DNA from: Phyllobacteriaceae bacterium
Lineage (GTDB): Bacteria; Pseudomonadota; Alphaproteobacteria; Rhizobiales; Rhizobiaceae
Assembly (NCBI GenBank): GCA_016711085.1
Contig: JADJTR010000001.1
Span: forward strand, 248,001 to 312,000
Length of the DNA: 64,000 nucleotides
Reading direction: 5' to 3'
The translations under genes were made by a program, and so were the position numbers. The notes beneath the pieces are model-generated. The model was given only the letters and a program-made list of their open reading frames with translations. It did not search any database and had not been told where the DNA came from. Positions 10,135 through 18,466 of the stretch are shown here, in pieces (position 1 is the first letter of the stretch; each line of letters opens with the position of its first letter).

Positions 10135-10734
10135 ATGGCAAAGAAACTCAAGGCACTCGCGGCCGGTACGGGCGGCGAAGGAAACGAAAAGGCGCTCGCC
10201 AAGACGATCAAGGATTCGGCTTACCAGATCTGGCTCGCCGGCCTCGGCGCGTTCGCCAAGGCGCAGGAAGAAGGCACGAAAGTGTTTGAAGCGCTCGTCA
10301 AGGAAGGCGAGTCGGTGCAGGAGCGCACCAGGAAGGTCGCCGAGGACACCGTCAACGAGGCCCGCAAGTCCGCGACCGGAACCTGGGACAAGCTGGAAAG
10401 CGTGTTCGAGGATCGCGTCGCCCGCGCCCTCGCCAGCCTCAATGTGCCGACCCGCAAGGACATCGACGCCCTCTCGGCCCGCGTCCACGACCTGACTTCC
10501 GCGACGAAGAAGCTCTCCGGCACGGTCAAGACCGAAACGACCAAGACCGCCAAGGGTCTGACGGCGTCGGCCAAGAAGGTCGCCAAATCGGCGACGGCGG
10601 TGAAGGACGAGGCCGCCGAGGTGGTGTCCGCCTCGGTCAAGATCGCCTCGGACGAGACCGCCAAGGTCGTCAAGATGGCGAAGGACGAGACCGCCAAAGT
10701 GGTCGAGGACGTCAAGAAGCGCGTCGTTGGGTAA
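10135..10734 (+). CDS. phasin / polyhydroxyalkanoate granule-associated protein
   Basis: The 199-residue protein is rich in Ala and Lys. The N-terminal half has the phasin-type segment SAYQIWLAGLGAFAKAQEEG, followed by a helical region with WDKLESVFEDRVARALASL and NVPTRKDIDALSARV, which matches PhaI/PhaF-type granule proteins. The C-terminal ~75 residues consist of Lys/Ala/Thr-rich histone-like repeats (for example DETAKVVKMAKDETAKVV), as in PhaF, which can tie granules to DNA. Such proteins coat storage granules. The gene is divergent from the acyl reductase, with two operator copies between them, and ends at a strong hairpin. Confidence 0.88.
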   Translation: MAKKLKALAAGTGGEGNEKALAKTIKDSAYQIWLAGLGAFAKAQEEGTKVFEALVKEGESVQERTRKVAEDTVNEARKSATGTWDKLESVFEDRVARALASLNVPTRKDIDALSARVHDLTSATKKLSGTVKTETTKTAKGLTASAKKVAKSATAVKDEAAEVVSASVKIASDETAKVVKMAKDETAKVVEDVKKRVVG

Positions 10735-10758
10735 TCTCCCGTCCGCGTGACTTCGTTG

Positions 10759-10785
10759 TTCCCGGCGCATAGCCTGCGCCGGGAA
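10759..10785 (+). terminator. hairpin terminator after the phasin gene
   Basis: A perfect 11-bp stem (TTCCCGGCGCA paired with TGCGCCGGGAA) encloses a five-base loop 24 bases after the phasin stop codon. There is only a weak T tract downstream, so it may act as an attenuating or RNA-stabilising hairpin before the patatin gene rather than a full terminator. Confidence 0.6.
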
Positions 10786-10823
10786 TGGTCTTTCCGACGA
10801 TTCGCATCAACGGGAGACGGGGC

Positions 10824-12050
10824 ATGCCACGTCGCGTTCGCCACAAGATCGGCATTGCGCTCGCCGGCGGCGGGCCACTCGGCGCGATTTACGAGATCGG
10901 CGCGCTTGTGGCATTGCAAGACGCCCTCAAGGGCCTCGACCTGTCGAAATGCGGCATCCATGTCGGCGTGTCCGCCGGCGGCGTCATTGCCGCCGGTCTC
11001 GCCAATGGCTACTCGCCGCGCGACATGCACGCCATGTTCATTGAGAGCGAAAACGCAGCCATCGCCTTCGATCCCGATTTGTTGCTGCGTCCCGCCTTCG
11101 CCGAATATGCGCGCCGCATTGTCTCTCTGCCCGGACTCATCCGCGATGCGACAAGGCGCTATCTCGACGCGCCCTTGACGCACGGGTTCTTCGAATCTTT
11201 CCAGAAGCTGGCCCGCGCCGTTCCGACTGGCGTGTTCGACAATGTCGGCTTCAACCGGGTGCTCACCCAAATCCTGAACGCTCCCGGCCGGACCAATGAT
11301 TTCCGCCAACTCGGTCGCAAGCTGTTCGTCGTCGCCACCGACCTCGATTCGGCCAGGGCCGTGGCGTTCGGTTCGCCCGGCTGGGACCACGTGCCGATCT
11401 CGCGCGCTGTCCAGGCAAGCGCCGCCCTGCCGGGGTTGTTTCCCCCGGTCGAGATCGACGGCCGACACTATGTCGACGGCGCCCTGGTGAAAACGCTCCA
11501 TGCCTCTGTGGCGCTGAAAGAAGGCGCCGAACTGCTCATCTGCGTGAATCCGCTGGTGCCTTTCAACGCCGACCTTGCCCATGACGAAGGCCATCGCGAA
11601 CCCTACTCCCTCGTCGACTACGGTCTGCCGGCGGTGATGAGCCAGACCTTCCGCGCCATCATCCATTCCCGCATGAAGACCGGCATGGATCGCTACCGCA
11701 CCGAGTTTCCCGACGCCGACGTTGTCCTCTTCGAAGCCGGACGCGGCGACGCCGAAATGTTTTTCACCAATATTTTCTCCTATTCCGGCCGCAAGCGCCT
11801 GGCCGAGCACGCCTATCGCCGGACGCTCAACGATTTGCGCCGCCGCCAGGATCAACTCGCGCCTGTGCTCGCCCGCCATGGCGTTGAAATCGACGAGGCA
11901 GTGCTCCACGGCCGCAATCCCTCGATTGCCGGGCGCGGGATCAGGCGCCCGCCTCCACTGGCCGGCCTGTCTGAAACGACCGCCGAACTCGATTCGACGC
12001 TTGACCGGCTGACGGCGGTTTTGAGGACTCGCGCCGCCGCCGCATCGTGA
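10824..12050 (+). CDS. patatin-like phospholipase
   Basis: The 408-residue protein has the patatin layout. A glycine-rich oxyanion loop ALAGGGPLGAIYEIG is at ~12-26, the serine nucleophile is in GVSAG at 48-52, and the dyad aspartate is in HYVDGALVK near 217. Patatins hydrolyse phospholipid or acylglycerol esters. I place the start at ATG 10824 because GGGAGACGGGG precedes it; an ATG at 10785 is in frame but overlaps the hairpin. It is transcribed in the same direction as phasin and the TetR gene. A role in recycling storage lipid or granule membrane is inference from the neighbours. Confidence 0.85.
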   Translation: MPRRVRHKIGIALAGGGPLGAIYEIGALVALQDALKGLDLSKCGIHVGVSAGGVIAAGLANGYSPRDMHAMFIESENAAIAFDPDLLLRPAFAEYARRIVSLPGLIRDATRRYLDAPLTHGFFESFQKLARAVPTGVFDNVGFNRVLTQILNAPGRTNDFRQLGRKLFVVATDLDSARAVAFGSPGWDHVPISRAVQASAALPGLFPPVEIDGRHYVDGALVKTLHASVALKEGAELLICVNPLVPFNADLAHDEGHREPYSLVDYGLPAVMSQTFRAIIHSRMKTGMDRYRTEFPDADVVLFEAGRGDAEMFFTNIFSYSGRKRLAEHAYRRTLNDLRRRQDQLAPVLARHGVEIDEAVLHGRNPSIAGRGIRRPPPLAGLSETTAELDSTLDRLTAVLRTRAAAAS

Positions 12051-12078
12051 TAGGCTTGGCGCACGGCGGGGAGGGCGA

Positions 12079-12723
12079 ATGGAGAAGAAGCGGCCAAGGC
12101 GGACGCGCGAGCGCATCCTCGAAACGGCGCTGGCCTTGTTCAATGCCCATGGCGAGCCGCGGGTGACGACGTCGGCGATCGCCGAGGAAATGCGCATCAG
12201 CCCGGGCAATCTCTATTATCACTTCTCCGCCAAGGAAAAGATCGTCGAGGCGTTGTTCGCCGAGTTCCGCCGCGAAATCGAGGACCAACTCGCCGCGCCG
12301 GCCACGCGCCCCTCCGATGTCGAGGATGTCTGGCTTTTTCTCCACCTCGTTTTCGAGGCGATCTGGAAGTACCGTTTCGTCTATCGCGACCTCAACGATC
12401 TGGTTAGCCGCCACCGTCCGGTCGAAACCCAGTTCAAGCGCATACTCGCCCACAAGCAGCGCACCGCCGCCGACATCATGTCCGGCCTCGTCGCCTCCGG
12501 CCGTATGATCGCCTCCAAGGCCGACATCGAGGCATTGGCGCTCAACATGACGCTGATCGCCACCTATTGGCTGTCCTTCGAATTCGTGCGCAATCCGCGC
12601 GCCGGCGACGATGGCGCGGCTCTGGCGCGCGGCGCCTATCAGGTCATGGCGCTGGCGGCCCCCTATCTGGCGCCCGCCGAACGTGCATTGCTCGACCATT
12701 TGGCCGAGCGTTACAAGGATTGA
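12079..12723 (+). CDS. TetR/AcrR family regulator, PhaD-like
   Basis: The 214-residue protein opens with a TetR helix-turn-helix (RERILETALALFNAHGEP, then TTSAIAEEMRISPGNLYYHF at ~32-51). The sequence ISPGNLYYHFSAKEKIVEALF closely resembles PhaD, which controls phasin and PHA genes in pseudomonads in response to acyl-CoA. The C-terminal domain is a ligand pocket of unknown specificity. It sits inside the lipid cluster and is the obvious candidate to bind the three 18-bp operators at 10018, 10040 and 15054. Direction of control (repressor or activator) is not known. Confidence 0.85.
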   Translation: MEKKRPRRTRERILETALALFNAHGEPRVTTSAIAEEMRISPGNLYYHFSAKEKIVEALFAEFRREIEDQLAAPATRPSDVEDVWLFLHLVFEAIWKYRFVYRDLNDLVSRHRPVETQFKRILAHKQRTAADIMSGLVASGRMIASKADIEALALNMTLIATYWLSFEFVRNPRAGDDGAALARGAYQVMALAAPYLAPAERALLDHLAERYKD

Positions 12724-12737
12724 GAGGAGAACCGGTC

Positions 12738-13514
12738 ATGGCCAAATGGAAAGCCTTTCCCCACAAGACGGCTGCCTACGATTACAAGGGCGAGGCGCTG
12801 AAGAAAAGCTGGGCGCGCCTGCACCAGGGCGACGCCGAACCATTCCCGGAACTGGCTACGGCGCAGGAGGCGTGGCGCGCCTATCACCGTGGCGATTTCG
12901 CCGAAGCCGTCGAACTCGGCCTGGCGGCCGGGCCGTCCGGCGTCAACGCCGCCAACAAGGCGACCAACATCTACGCCACCTATCTGGAGACCGCCGACGC
13001 CGCCAAGCTGAAGCTGTACGAGGAAACCATCGCCCGCGCCGAGAAATTGATGAAGACCGCGCCGGATAACGCCAACGCGCATTATTTCCACGCCCAGGCG
13101 CTAGGCCGCTATTCGCAGGGCATTTCGATCGGCGCGGCGCTGGCCCAGGGTCTTGCCGGCAAAGTGGCCAAAAGCCTCGACAAGGCGATCGCGCTTGAGC
13201 CGAAGCATTCGGACGCCCACATCGCCTATGGCGCCTACCACGCCGAGATCATCGCCAAGGTCGGCGGCATGATCGGCGGCCTGACCTATGGCGCGTCGAA
13301 GGACGCCGCCGTCAAGCACTACGAGACGGCGATCAAGCTCAATCCGCATTCCGCCATCGCCCGTATCGAATACGCCAACGGACTCGTCATGATGTTCGGC
13401 GATGCGAAGATGAAGCAGGCGCTGAAGCTTTATGAGGAAGCCGCCGCGATCAAGCCGCTCGACGCCATGGAACGCCTCGACGTCGAGGCGGCAAAGGAGG
13501 AACTAGCCGACTGA
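12738..13514 (+). CDS. tetratricopeptide-repeat protein of unknown function
   Basis: The 258-residue soluble protein is mostly helical repeats. TPR-like units are visible at AHYFHAQALGRYSQG, SLDKAIALEPKHSDAHIAYGAYHAE, AVKHYETAIKLNPHSAIARIEYANG and ALKLYEEAAAIKPLD. No signal peptide is visible. The start at 12738 is set by GAGAGGAGA upstream, 15 bases after the TetR stop codon. It converges on and overlaps the end of the wax ester synthase gene by 12 bases. It is probably a scaffold protein; a link to lipid bodies rests on position only. Confidence 0.8.
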   Translation: MAKWKAFPHKTAAYDYKGEALKKSWARLHQGDAEPFPELATAQEAWRAYHRGDFAEAVELGLAAGPSGVNAANKATNIYATYLETADAAKLKLYEETIARAEKLMKTAPDNANAHYFHAQALGRYSQGISIGAALAQGLAGKVAKSLDKAIALEPKHSDAHIAYGAYHAEIIAKVGGMIGGLTYGASKDAAVKHYETAIKLNPHSAIARIEYANGLVMMFGDAKMKQALKLYEEAAAIKPLDAMERLDVEAAKEELAD

Positions 13515-15011
13515 GGATCGGCGGCCGCTCGCCTTGGCCTTCAGGGCGCGCGGCTTGCGCGCTATCGCGGGCGCTGGCGGCACGGCCGGTTCCTCGGCCT
13601 CGCCGAAGCTCTCGTCCATCAGCGTGAAATACAGCAGCTGCTCGAATTGCGGACCGAAATTGTCGATGATCCGCCGCGGCTCCGGCGTCAGCGCCGCGTC
13701 GGTCATCAGGCCGAACTGGACCTTGCCGTTGTAGGACAGGATCGACACGCCCATGCCGACATTGCTCGCCTGCGGCACCCAGAACATGATCTGCGTCACC
13801 GGCGAACCGGCGATCGCCAGCTGGAATTGCGGCCCCGGCACATTGGTCATCACCGCCGTGGTGCGGTCGAGAAGGAAATCGAACAACAGGTCCTGGGCCA
13901 TTTTCGGCGCGTAGCCGAGCACCGACAGCAGGCCGAAAACGACGGGGGCCTGCACCGAGTTCTTCAGCACGTCCATGCGCTTGCGCACCTCGAACAGCCG
14001 TTCCACCGGGTGTTCGATGCCGACGGGCAGCTCGAGCGCGACAAGACCGAAGGAATTGCCGAGCTCGGGGGTCGCCATCTGCTGGCGCAGATTGACCGGA
14101 ATGACGGCGCGGATTTCGACCCCTTCCGTCGGCTCGCCCTGATCGACAAGATAGGAGCCGATCGCGCCGGCGACGGCCGACAGCAGGATGTCGTTGACCG
14201 AACAGCCGAGCGCCTTGCCGACGGCCTTGATTTCGCCGAGCGGCAGCGGATCGGTCCAGGCCACGCGCTTGGCGCCGAGCGGCTTGCCCTTCAGGCTGGT
14301 GGCGCTGTCGTCCGGCATGGTCAACAGCCAGGCCAGTTCGTTGACGACCCCGGAACCGGTTTTGATCAGATCGAGCGCCTTGGCCGGATTGGCGGTGATG
14401 TCGCCGACATTCTTCAGCAGGGGCGATGCCACTTTCGACCCCATCTTGAACGCCTGCGCCACCGGGGCAAACAGGCCGGAAAGCGCGCCGTCATGGTCTT
14501 CTTCGTCGTCCGCCTTTTGCGTCCGTCGCCCGCCCTCCATTTTGGCCATCGCATGCATTTCGTCGGTCAGCGACAGCATCACGCCCATCAGCGCGATGCC
14601 GTCGGCGATGGCGTGATGGATGCGCGCCACCACGGCTGCGCCGCCCTCGAACTTTTCGACGATATGGAATTGCCACAGCGGTATCGAATGGTCGAGCGGC
14701 GTCGAGGCGAGATCGCCGACCAGTTGCTCCAGCTCGGCGTCGCCGCCGGCGCCGGGCAGGCGGATATGGTGGATGTGGCGCGACACGTCGAAATGGCGGT
14801 CGTCGACCCACCAGATGCCGGCCGGCCGCGTTTCGGCGCGCTGGCGGAACCGCCGGTAGCCGAGCAGCCGCTCCGCCAGCAGCTTTTCCAGCATCTTGAC
14901 CTTGACCGGGCCGGCGAGTTTCAAAACGCCGACGATCACCATCAAATTGGTTGGCCGGTCCATGCGCAGCCAGGTGGCGTCCACCGGCGCCATTTGTTCG
15001 CTGTGTGCCAT
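13503..15011 (-). CDS. wax ester synthase / acyl-CoA:diacylglycerol acyltransferase
   Basis: The 502-residue protein matches the bacterial WS/DGAT family in length and layout. The catalytic HHxxxDG motif is HHAIADG at residues 132-138. A conserved family segment PLGAKRVAWTDPLPLGEIKAVGKALGCSVND occurs near the middle, and NVPGPQFQLAIAGSPV is the later family signature. The enzyme joins an acyl-CoA to a fatty alcohol (wax ester) or to diacylglycerol (triacylglycerol). The acyl reductase at 7983 could provide the alcohol. The promoter region holds a copy of the 18-bp operator, and the gene is divergent from an FFLEELY-motif gene. Confidence 0.92.
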   Translation of the reverse strand: MAHSEQMAPVDATWLRMDRPTNLMVIVGVLKLAGPVKVKMLEKLLAERLLGYRRFRQRAETRPAGIWWVDDRHFDVSRHIHHIRLPGAGGDAELEQLVGDLASTPLDHSIPLWQFHIVEKFEGGAAVVARIHHAIADGIALMGVMLSLTDEMHAMAKMEGGRRTQKADDEEDHDGALSGLFAPVAQAFKMGSKVASPLLKNVGDITANPAKALDLIKTGSGVVNELAWLLTMPDDSATSLKGKPLGAKRVAWTDPLPLGEIKAVGKALGCSVNDILLSAVAGAIGSYLVDQGEPTEGVEIRAVIPVNLRQQMATPELGNSFGLVALELPVGIEHPVERLFEVRKRMDVLKNSVQAPVVFGLLSVLGYAPKMAQDLLFDFLLDRTTAVMTNVPGPQFQLAIAGSPVTQIMFWVPQASNVGMGVSILSYNGKVQFGLMTDAALTPEPRRIIDNFGPQFEQLLYFTLMDESFGEAEEPAVPPAPAIARKPRALKAKASGRRSSVG

Positions 15012-15053
15012 GAAGCTCCCCTCCCGAAGCCGAACAGGCTCGCGCCCGCATCT

Positions 15054-15071
15054 TTAGGCGGCGCGCTCTAA
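15054..15071. promoter_or_regulatory. putative TetR-type operator O3 (TTAGGCGGCGCGCTCTAA)
   Basis: This element sits in the 82-bp gap between the divergent wax ester synthase and FFLEELY-motif genes. It differs from O2 at two central positions only and keeps the TTAG/CTCTAA ends. Its position would let one regulator control both genes. Binding by the TetR protein at 12079 is inferred. Confidence 0.68.
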
Positions 15072-15093
15072 AGGACAAGGATATACAGCTTTC

Positions 15094-15810
15094 ATGGATA
15101 AGGAAGCCGATCCCACCGTCCGGTTGCTCGATGCGCTTGAGCGCGCATCGGGACTGCGGACCCATGCCCAGGCCAATCCCGCCGTGGCGCGCCGCCGTTC
15201 CGCCTTGCGCCAATGGCAATCGACCCGATTGGCCGCAACCCATGCCGATCTGCTTGCCGCCAAGCGCTTTCATCTGGCGGCGGACTTTTTCCTCACCGAA
15301 CTCTACGGCGACAAGGACGCTTCCGGGCGCGACGCCGACATCGCCCGTGTCGTGCCGACGCTGGCCAAATATCTGCCGGCGAGCGGCGTCGAGACCGTTG
15401 CCGACGCGGTCGAACTCGACGCCCTGTCGGAGGATCTCGACGCCGCCATGGCGAACGCCATCGGGTCGGGTCGGATCGACGCCGCCGCCTATGGCGCGGC
15501 GTGGCGCAAAGTCGGACGCCGCGACGACCGCGAGCGTCAGATCGACCTTGTCGAGCACCTCGGGCACGCCCTCGACCGTCTGACGCGGCGCGCCTTCGCC
15601 GGTACGGCGCTGAAGCTGATGCGCAAACCGGCGGCGATCGCCGGCTTCACCGATTTGCAGGCGTTCCTCGAAACCGGTTTCGACGCGTTTCTCGCCATGG
15701 GCAAGGGCGCCGACGAATTCCTCGAAGCGATTGTCTCGCGCGAACACGCCATCCTTGTCGGTCTGTTCGCCGGCGACGATTCGGTGTTGGCCTCCGGTGC
15801 GCGTCTCTAA
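15094..15810 (+). CDS. FFLEELY-motif protein
   Basis: The 238-residue protein carries HLAADFFLTELYGDKDASGRD at ~60-80, a variant of the FFLEELY motif that names a family of uncharacterised proteobacterial proteins. The rest is helical with no catalytic motif or signal peptide that I can recognise. It is divergent from the wax ester synthase gene and shares the operator at 15054. This ties it to storage-lipid metabolism by context. Biochemical function is unknown. Confidence 0.78.
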   Translation: MDKEADPTVRLLDALERASGLRTHAQANPAVARRRSALRQWQSTRLAATHADLLAAKRFHLAADFFLTELYGDKDASGRDADIARVVPTLAKYLPASGVETVADAVELDALSEDLDAAMANAIGSGRIDAAAYGAAWRKVGRRDDRERQIDLVEHLGHALDRLTRRAFAGTALKLMRKPAAIAGFTDLQAFLETGFDAFLAMGKGADEFLEAIVSREHAILVGLFAGDDSVLASGARL

Positions 15811-15816
15811 AATATA

Positions 15817-17442
15817 TCAGATATCCTCGGCCACCATGTCGATTGCCCCGCAGGGGCATTCCGCCGCGCACAGGCCGCAGCCCTTGCAGAAATCGTAGTT
15901 GAACTGGAAGCCCTTGCCCGGCCCCAGCTTGATCACCGCGTTGTCCGGGCAGACGCCGTAGCAATTGTCGCATTCGAAGCAATTGCCGCAGGACAGGCAC
16001 CGCCGCGCCTCGTACAACGCATTGGTCTCGTTGAGCCCGCCCGCCACCTCCTCGAAGGATTTGACCCGCCGCGCCGCTTCCAGCATCGGCCGCACCGTCG
16101 CCGGCGCATCCTCGTAGTACCAGGCGTTGAGCCGGTCGGCGCTGGCAAGGCCGTGCTTTTCGGTTGATATATCGGATATTCCCCGCAGCCACGCGTCGAT
16201 ATACCGGGCCGCTTTTTTGCCGTGGCCGACCGCGACCGTGACCGTGCGCTCCGACGGGGCCATGTCGCCGCCGGCGAACACGCCGGGCCGGCCGGTTTGC
16301 ATGTCCGGGCCGACCTTGACCACGCCGTTCTCGATTGTGATTCCTGGCGCGCGATCGAGCAACGACAGGTCGACGTCCTGACCGAGCGCCAGAATCAGCG
16401 AATCCGCTTCCAGCGTTTCCATCTCGCCGGTCGGCTGCGGAAAGCCGGTCTCGTCGAGCGCCATTTTTTCGATCAACATCTTGCCGCCGTCGACCGCCTT
16501 GATCGTCGACAGCCATTTCATCGACACGCCCTCTTCCAGCGCTTCCTCCAGCTCGAAATCGTGCGCCGGCATTTTTTCGCGTGTCCGCCGGTAGACGATG
16601 ATCGCCTCTTCCGCGCCAAGCCGGCGCGCCGTGCGCGCCACGTCGAGCGCGGTGTTTCCACCGCCATATATCACGACCTTGCGGCCGAGCAGCGGCGGCG
16701 CTTCGCCTTCCATCGACCGCAGCAGCGACACCGCGTCCATCACCTTGGCGGCGCCGGCGGCGGGGATATAGGCGCGCCGCGCGATATGAGCGCCGACGGC
16801 GAGGAAGGCCGCGTCGAAGCCGCCTTCGGTCATCGCCTTTTCAATGTCGTCGACCTTGTCGTTGAGGGAGAGCGTCACGCCCATGGCGACGATGCGCTCG
16901 ACCTCGGCATCGATGATCGGCCGCGGCAAGCGGTATTTCGGAATGCCGAAGCGCATCATCCCGCCGGCGAGCGGTCCGGCCTCGCGGATCGCGACACCGT
17001 GTCCGGCGCGGCGCAGATGGTAGGCGGCCGACAGGCCGGCCGGCCCGGCGCCGACGACCAGCACTTTTTTCCCGGTTTGCGTTTCGGGGTTGTCGAAGAC
17101 CCAGTCTTTTTCGATGGCGAGATCGCCGAGGAATCGTTCGACCGAATTGATTCCCACGCTCTCGTCGATGGCGGCGCGGTTGCACGCCGTTTCGCAGGGG
17201 TGGTAGCAAACGCGCCCCATGATCGCCGGCAGCGGATTGTTCTTCGTCAGCGCCCGCCAGGCGGCTTCGTAGTCGCCCTGCTCGGCCAGCGACAGCCAGC
17301 CCTGGATGTCCTCGCCGGCCGGGCAGGCGGCGTTGCACGGCGGCAGACGGTCGACATAGACCGGTCGCTTGGTACGCCACGAGCCGGTGTGATTGGCCTT
17401 CGACGTGCCGACGTCGAGCGTGATCGCATAGGGGTGTTTCAT
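15817..17442 (-). CDS. GltD-like NAD(P)H oxidoreductase fused to a 2x[4Fe-4S] ferredoxin domain
   Basis: The 541-residue protein resembles the glutamate synthase small subunit. An N-terminal Cys-rich cluster region (CNAACPAGEDIQGWL, then CYHPCETACNR) is followed by an FAD site (VLVVGAGPAGLSAAYHL), an NAD(P) site (VVIYGGGNTALDVARTARR) and GVFAGGDM. The extra C-terminal part has a cysteine-rich segment CLSCGNCFECDNCYGVCP and then FCKGCGLCAAECPCGAI, a PorD-like double-cluster ferredoxin. It starts 10 bases after porB, so it is probably the electron outlet of this 2-oxoacid oxidoreductase, passing electrons between ferredoxin clusters and NAD(P)H. No large glutamate synthase subunit gene is nearby. 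Confidence 0.85.
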   Translation of the reverse strand: MKHPYAITLDVGTSKANHTGSWRTKRPVYVDRLPPCNAACPAGEDIQGWLSLAEQGDYEAAWRALTKNNPLPAIMGRVCYHPCETACNRAAIDESVGINSVERFLGDLAIEKDWVFDNPETQTGKKVLVVGAGPAGLSAAYHLRRAGHGVAIREAGPLAGGMMRFGIPKYRLPRPIIDAEVERIVAMGVTLSLNDKVDDIEKAMTEGGFDAAFLAVGAHIARRAYIPAAGAAKVMDAVSLLRSMEGEAPPLLGRKVVIYGGGNTALDVARTARRLGAEEAIIVYRRTREKMPAHDFELEEALEEGVSMKWLSTIKAVDGGKMLIEKMALDETGFPQPTGEMETLEADSLILALGQDVDLSLLDRAPGITIENGVVKVGPDMQTGRPGVFAGGDMAPSERTVTVAVGHGKKAARYIDAWLRGISDISTEKHGLASADRLNAWYYEDAPATVRPMLEAARRVKSFEEVAGGLNETNALYEARRCLSCGNCFECDNCYGVCPDNAVIKLGPGKGFQFNYDFCKGCGLCAAECPCGAIDMVAEDI

Positions 17443-17452
17443 CGCTCTGTCC

Positions 17453-18466
17453 TCACGCCTCAACCAGCCCGTATTCGGCGATGACCCGATCGGCCATGGC
17501 CTGGATGCGCGCCACGCGCGCGTCCTCCTTGTCGCCCTTGAACAGATGGGCATAGCGCCGCTGCGGTTTCAGGTATTCGGTCACCGGCCGGCGGTCGCGG
17601 ATCTTGCGCACCGCGGTGATGCGGCCGTGTTCGGCCTCGAACACCGGGAACAGCCCGGTCTCGATGGCGAGTCGCGCCAGCCGGATCGTGTCGTTGGTCG
17701 CCGCCCCCCAGCCGAGCGGGCAGGGCACGTTGATGTGGATGTAGCGCGCGCCGCGCACCCCCATCGCCTTGGTCACCTTTGCTTCCAGATCGTGGAGATC
17801 GGCGACCGATGCGGTGGCGACATAGGGGATTTCGTGGGCGACCGCGATTTTCGGCAGGAATTTGCCGGTGCCGAACACGTTGCCCGGTTCGCTGCCGATG
17901 GCGGGAGTCGTCGCTGTGCGCGCCGCCGGCGGCGTCGCCGAGGAGCGCTGCACGCCGGTGTTCATGTAGCCCTCGTTGTCGTAGCAAATGTAGAGGACGT
18001 CGTCGTTGCGTTCGAACATGCCCGACAGCGTGCCGAAGCCGATATCGGTGGTGCCGCCGTCGCCGCCCTGCGCCACGACGCGGGCATTGGGTCGTCCGGT
18101 CACCCGCATCGCCGCCGCCACGCCGGTGGCGACCGCCGCCGCGTTGCCGAACAGCGAATGCATCCACGGCATTTGCCAGGACGTCTCGGGATAGGGCGTG
18201 GTGAACACCTCGAGGCACCCGGTGGCGTTGACCGCAACCAGATTGCCGCCCGAGGCGCGCATCGCCGCGTCGATGGCGTAGCGGGCGCCGAGCGCCTCGC
18301 CGCAGCCCTGGCAGGCGCGATGGCCCGAGGTCAGCGAATTGGTGCGGGCCTGGCTCGCCTGAACGTTGCGTTCGGCTTCGTCGACGAGGCGGTTGCCGAC
18401 GGTCAGCGTGCCTTTCTGGTAGAATTTGAGTTTCTGGACGTCGTCCATGGTCTTCGCCTCACTCAT
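17453..18466 (-). CDS. porB: 2-oxoacid:ferredoxin oxidoreductase, beta subunit (TPP-binding)
   Basis: The 337-residue protein has the TPP-binding fold of PorB. A CQGCGEALGARYAI cluster-ligand motif is near residue 52, and the TPP/Mg motif is GGDGGTTDIGFGTLSGMFERNDD, followed by YDNEGYMNTGVQRSS. With PorA and PorG it would decarboxylate pyruvate or another 2-oxoacid to acyl-CoA and reduce ferredoxin. The gene overlaps porA by eight bases and is followed closely by the GltD-like partner. The actual 2-oxoacid cannot be decided from sequence. Confidence 0.9.
   Translation of the reverse strand: MSEAKTMDDVQKLKFYQKGTLTVGNRLVDEAERNVQASQARTNSLTSGHRACQGCGEALGARYAIDAAMRASGGNLVAVNATGCLEVFTTPYPETSWQMPWMHSLFGNAAAVATGVAAAMRVTGRPNARVVAQGGDGGTTDIGFGTLSGMFERNDDVLYICYDNEGYMNTGVQRSSATPPAARTATTPAIGSEPGNVFGTGKFLPKIAVAHEIPYVATASVADLHDLEAKVTKAMGVRGARYIHINVPCPLGWGAATNDTIRLARLAIETGLFPVFEAEHGRITAVRKIRDRRPVTEYLKPQRRYAHLFKGDKEDARVARIQAMADRVIAEYGLVEA

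Noticed and set aside
13647..15071. Long plus-strand frame opposite the wax ester synthase gene
   Set aside because: The minus strand encodes the HHxxxDG wax ester synthase; the antisense product is His/Arg-rich without any family match. Similar frames opposite the acyl reductase, the GltD-like gene and edd were rejected for the same reason.
15817..17442. Glutamate synthase small subunit gltD
   Set aside because: There is no gltB beside it, it carries an extra C-terminal double ferredoxin domain, and it is coupled to porB, so an electron-transfer partner of the 2-oxoacid oxidoreductase fits better.
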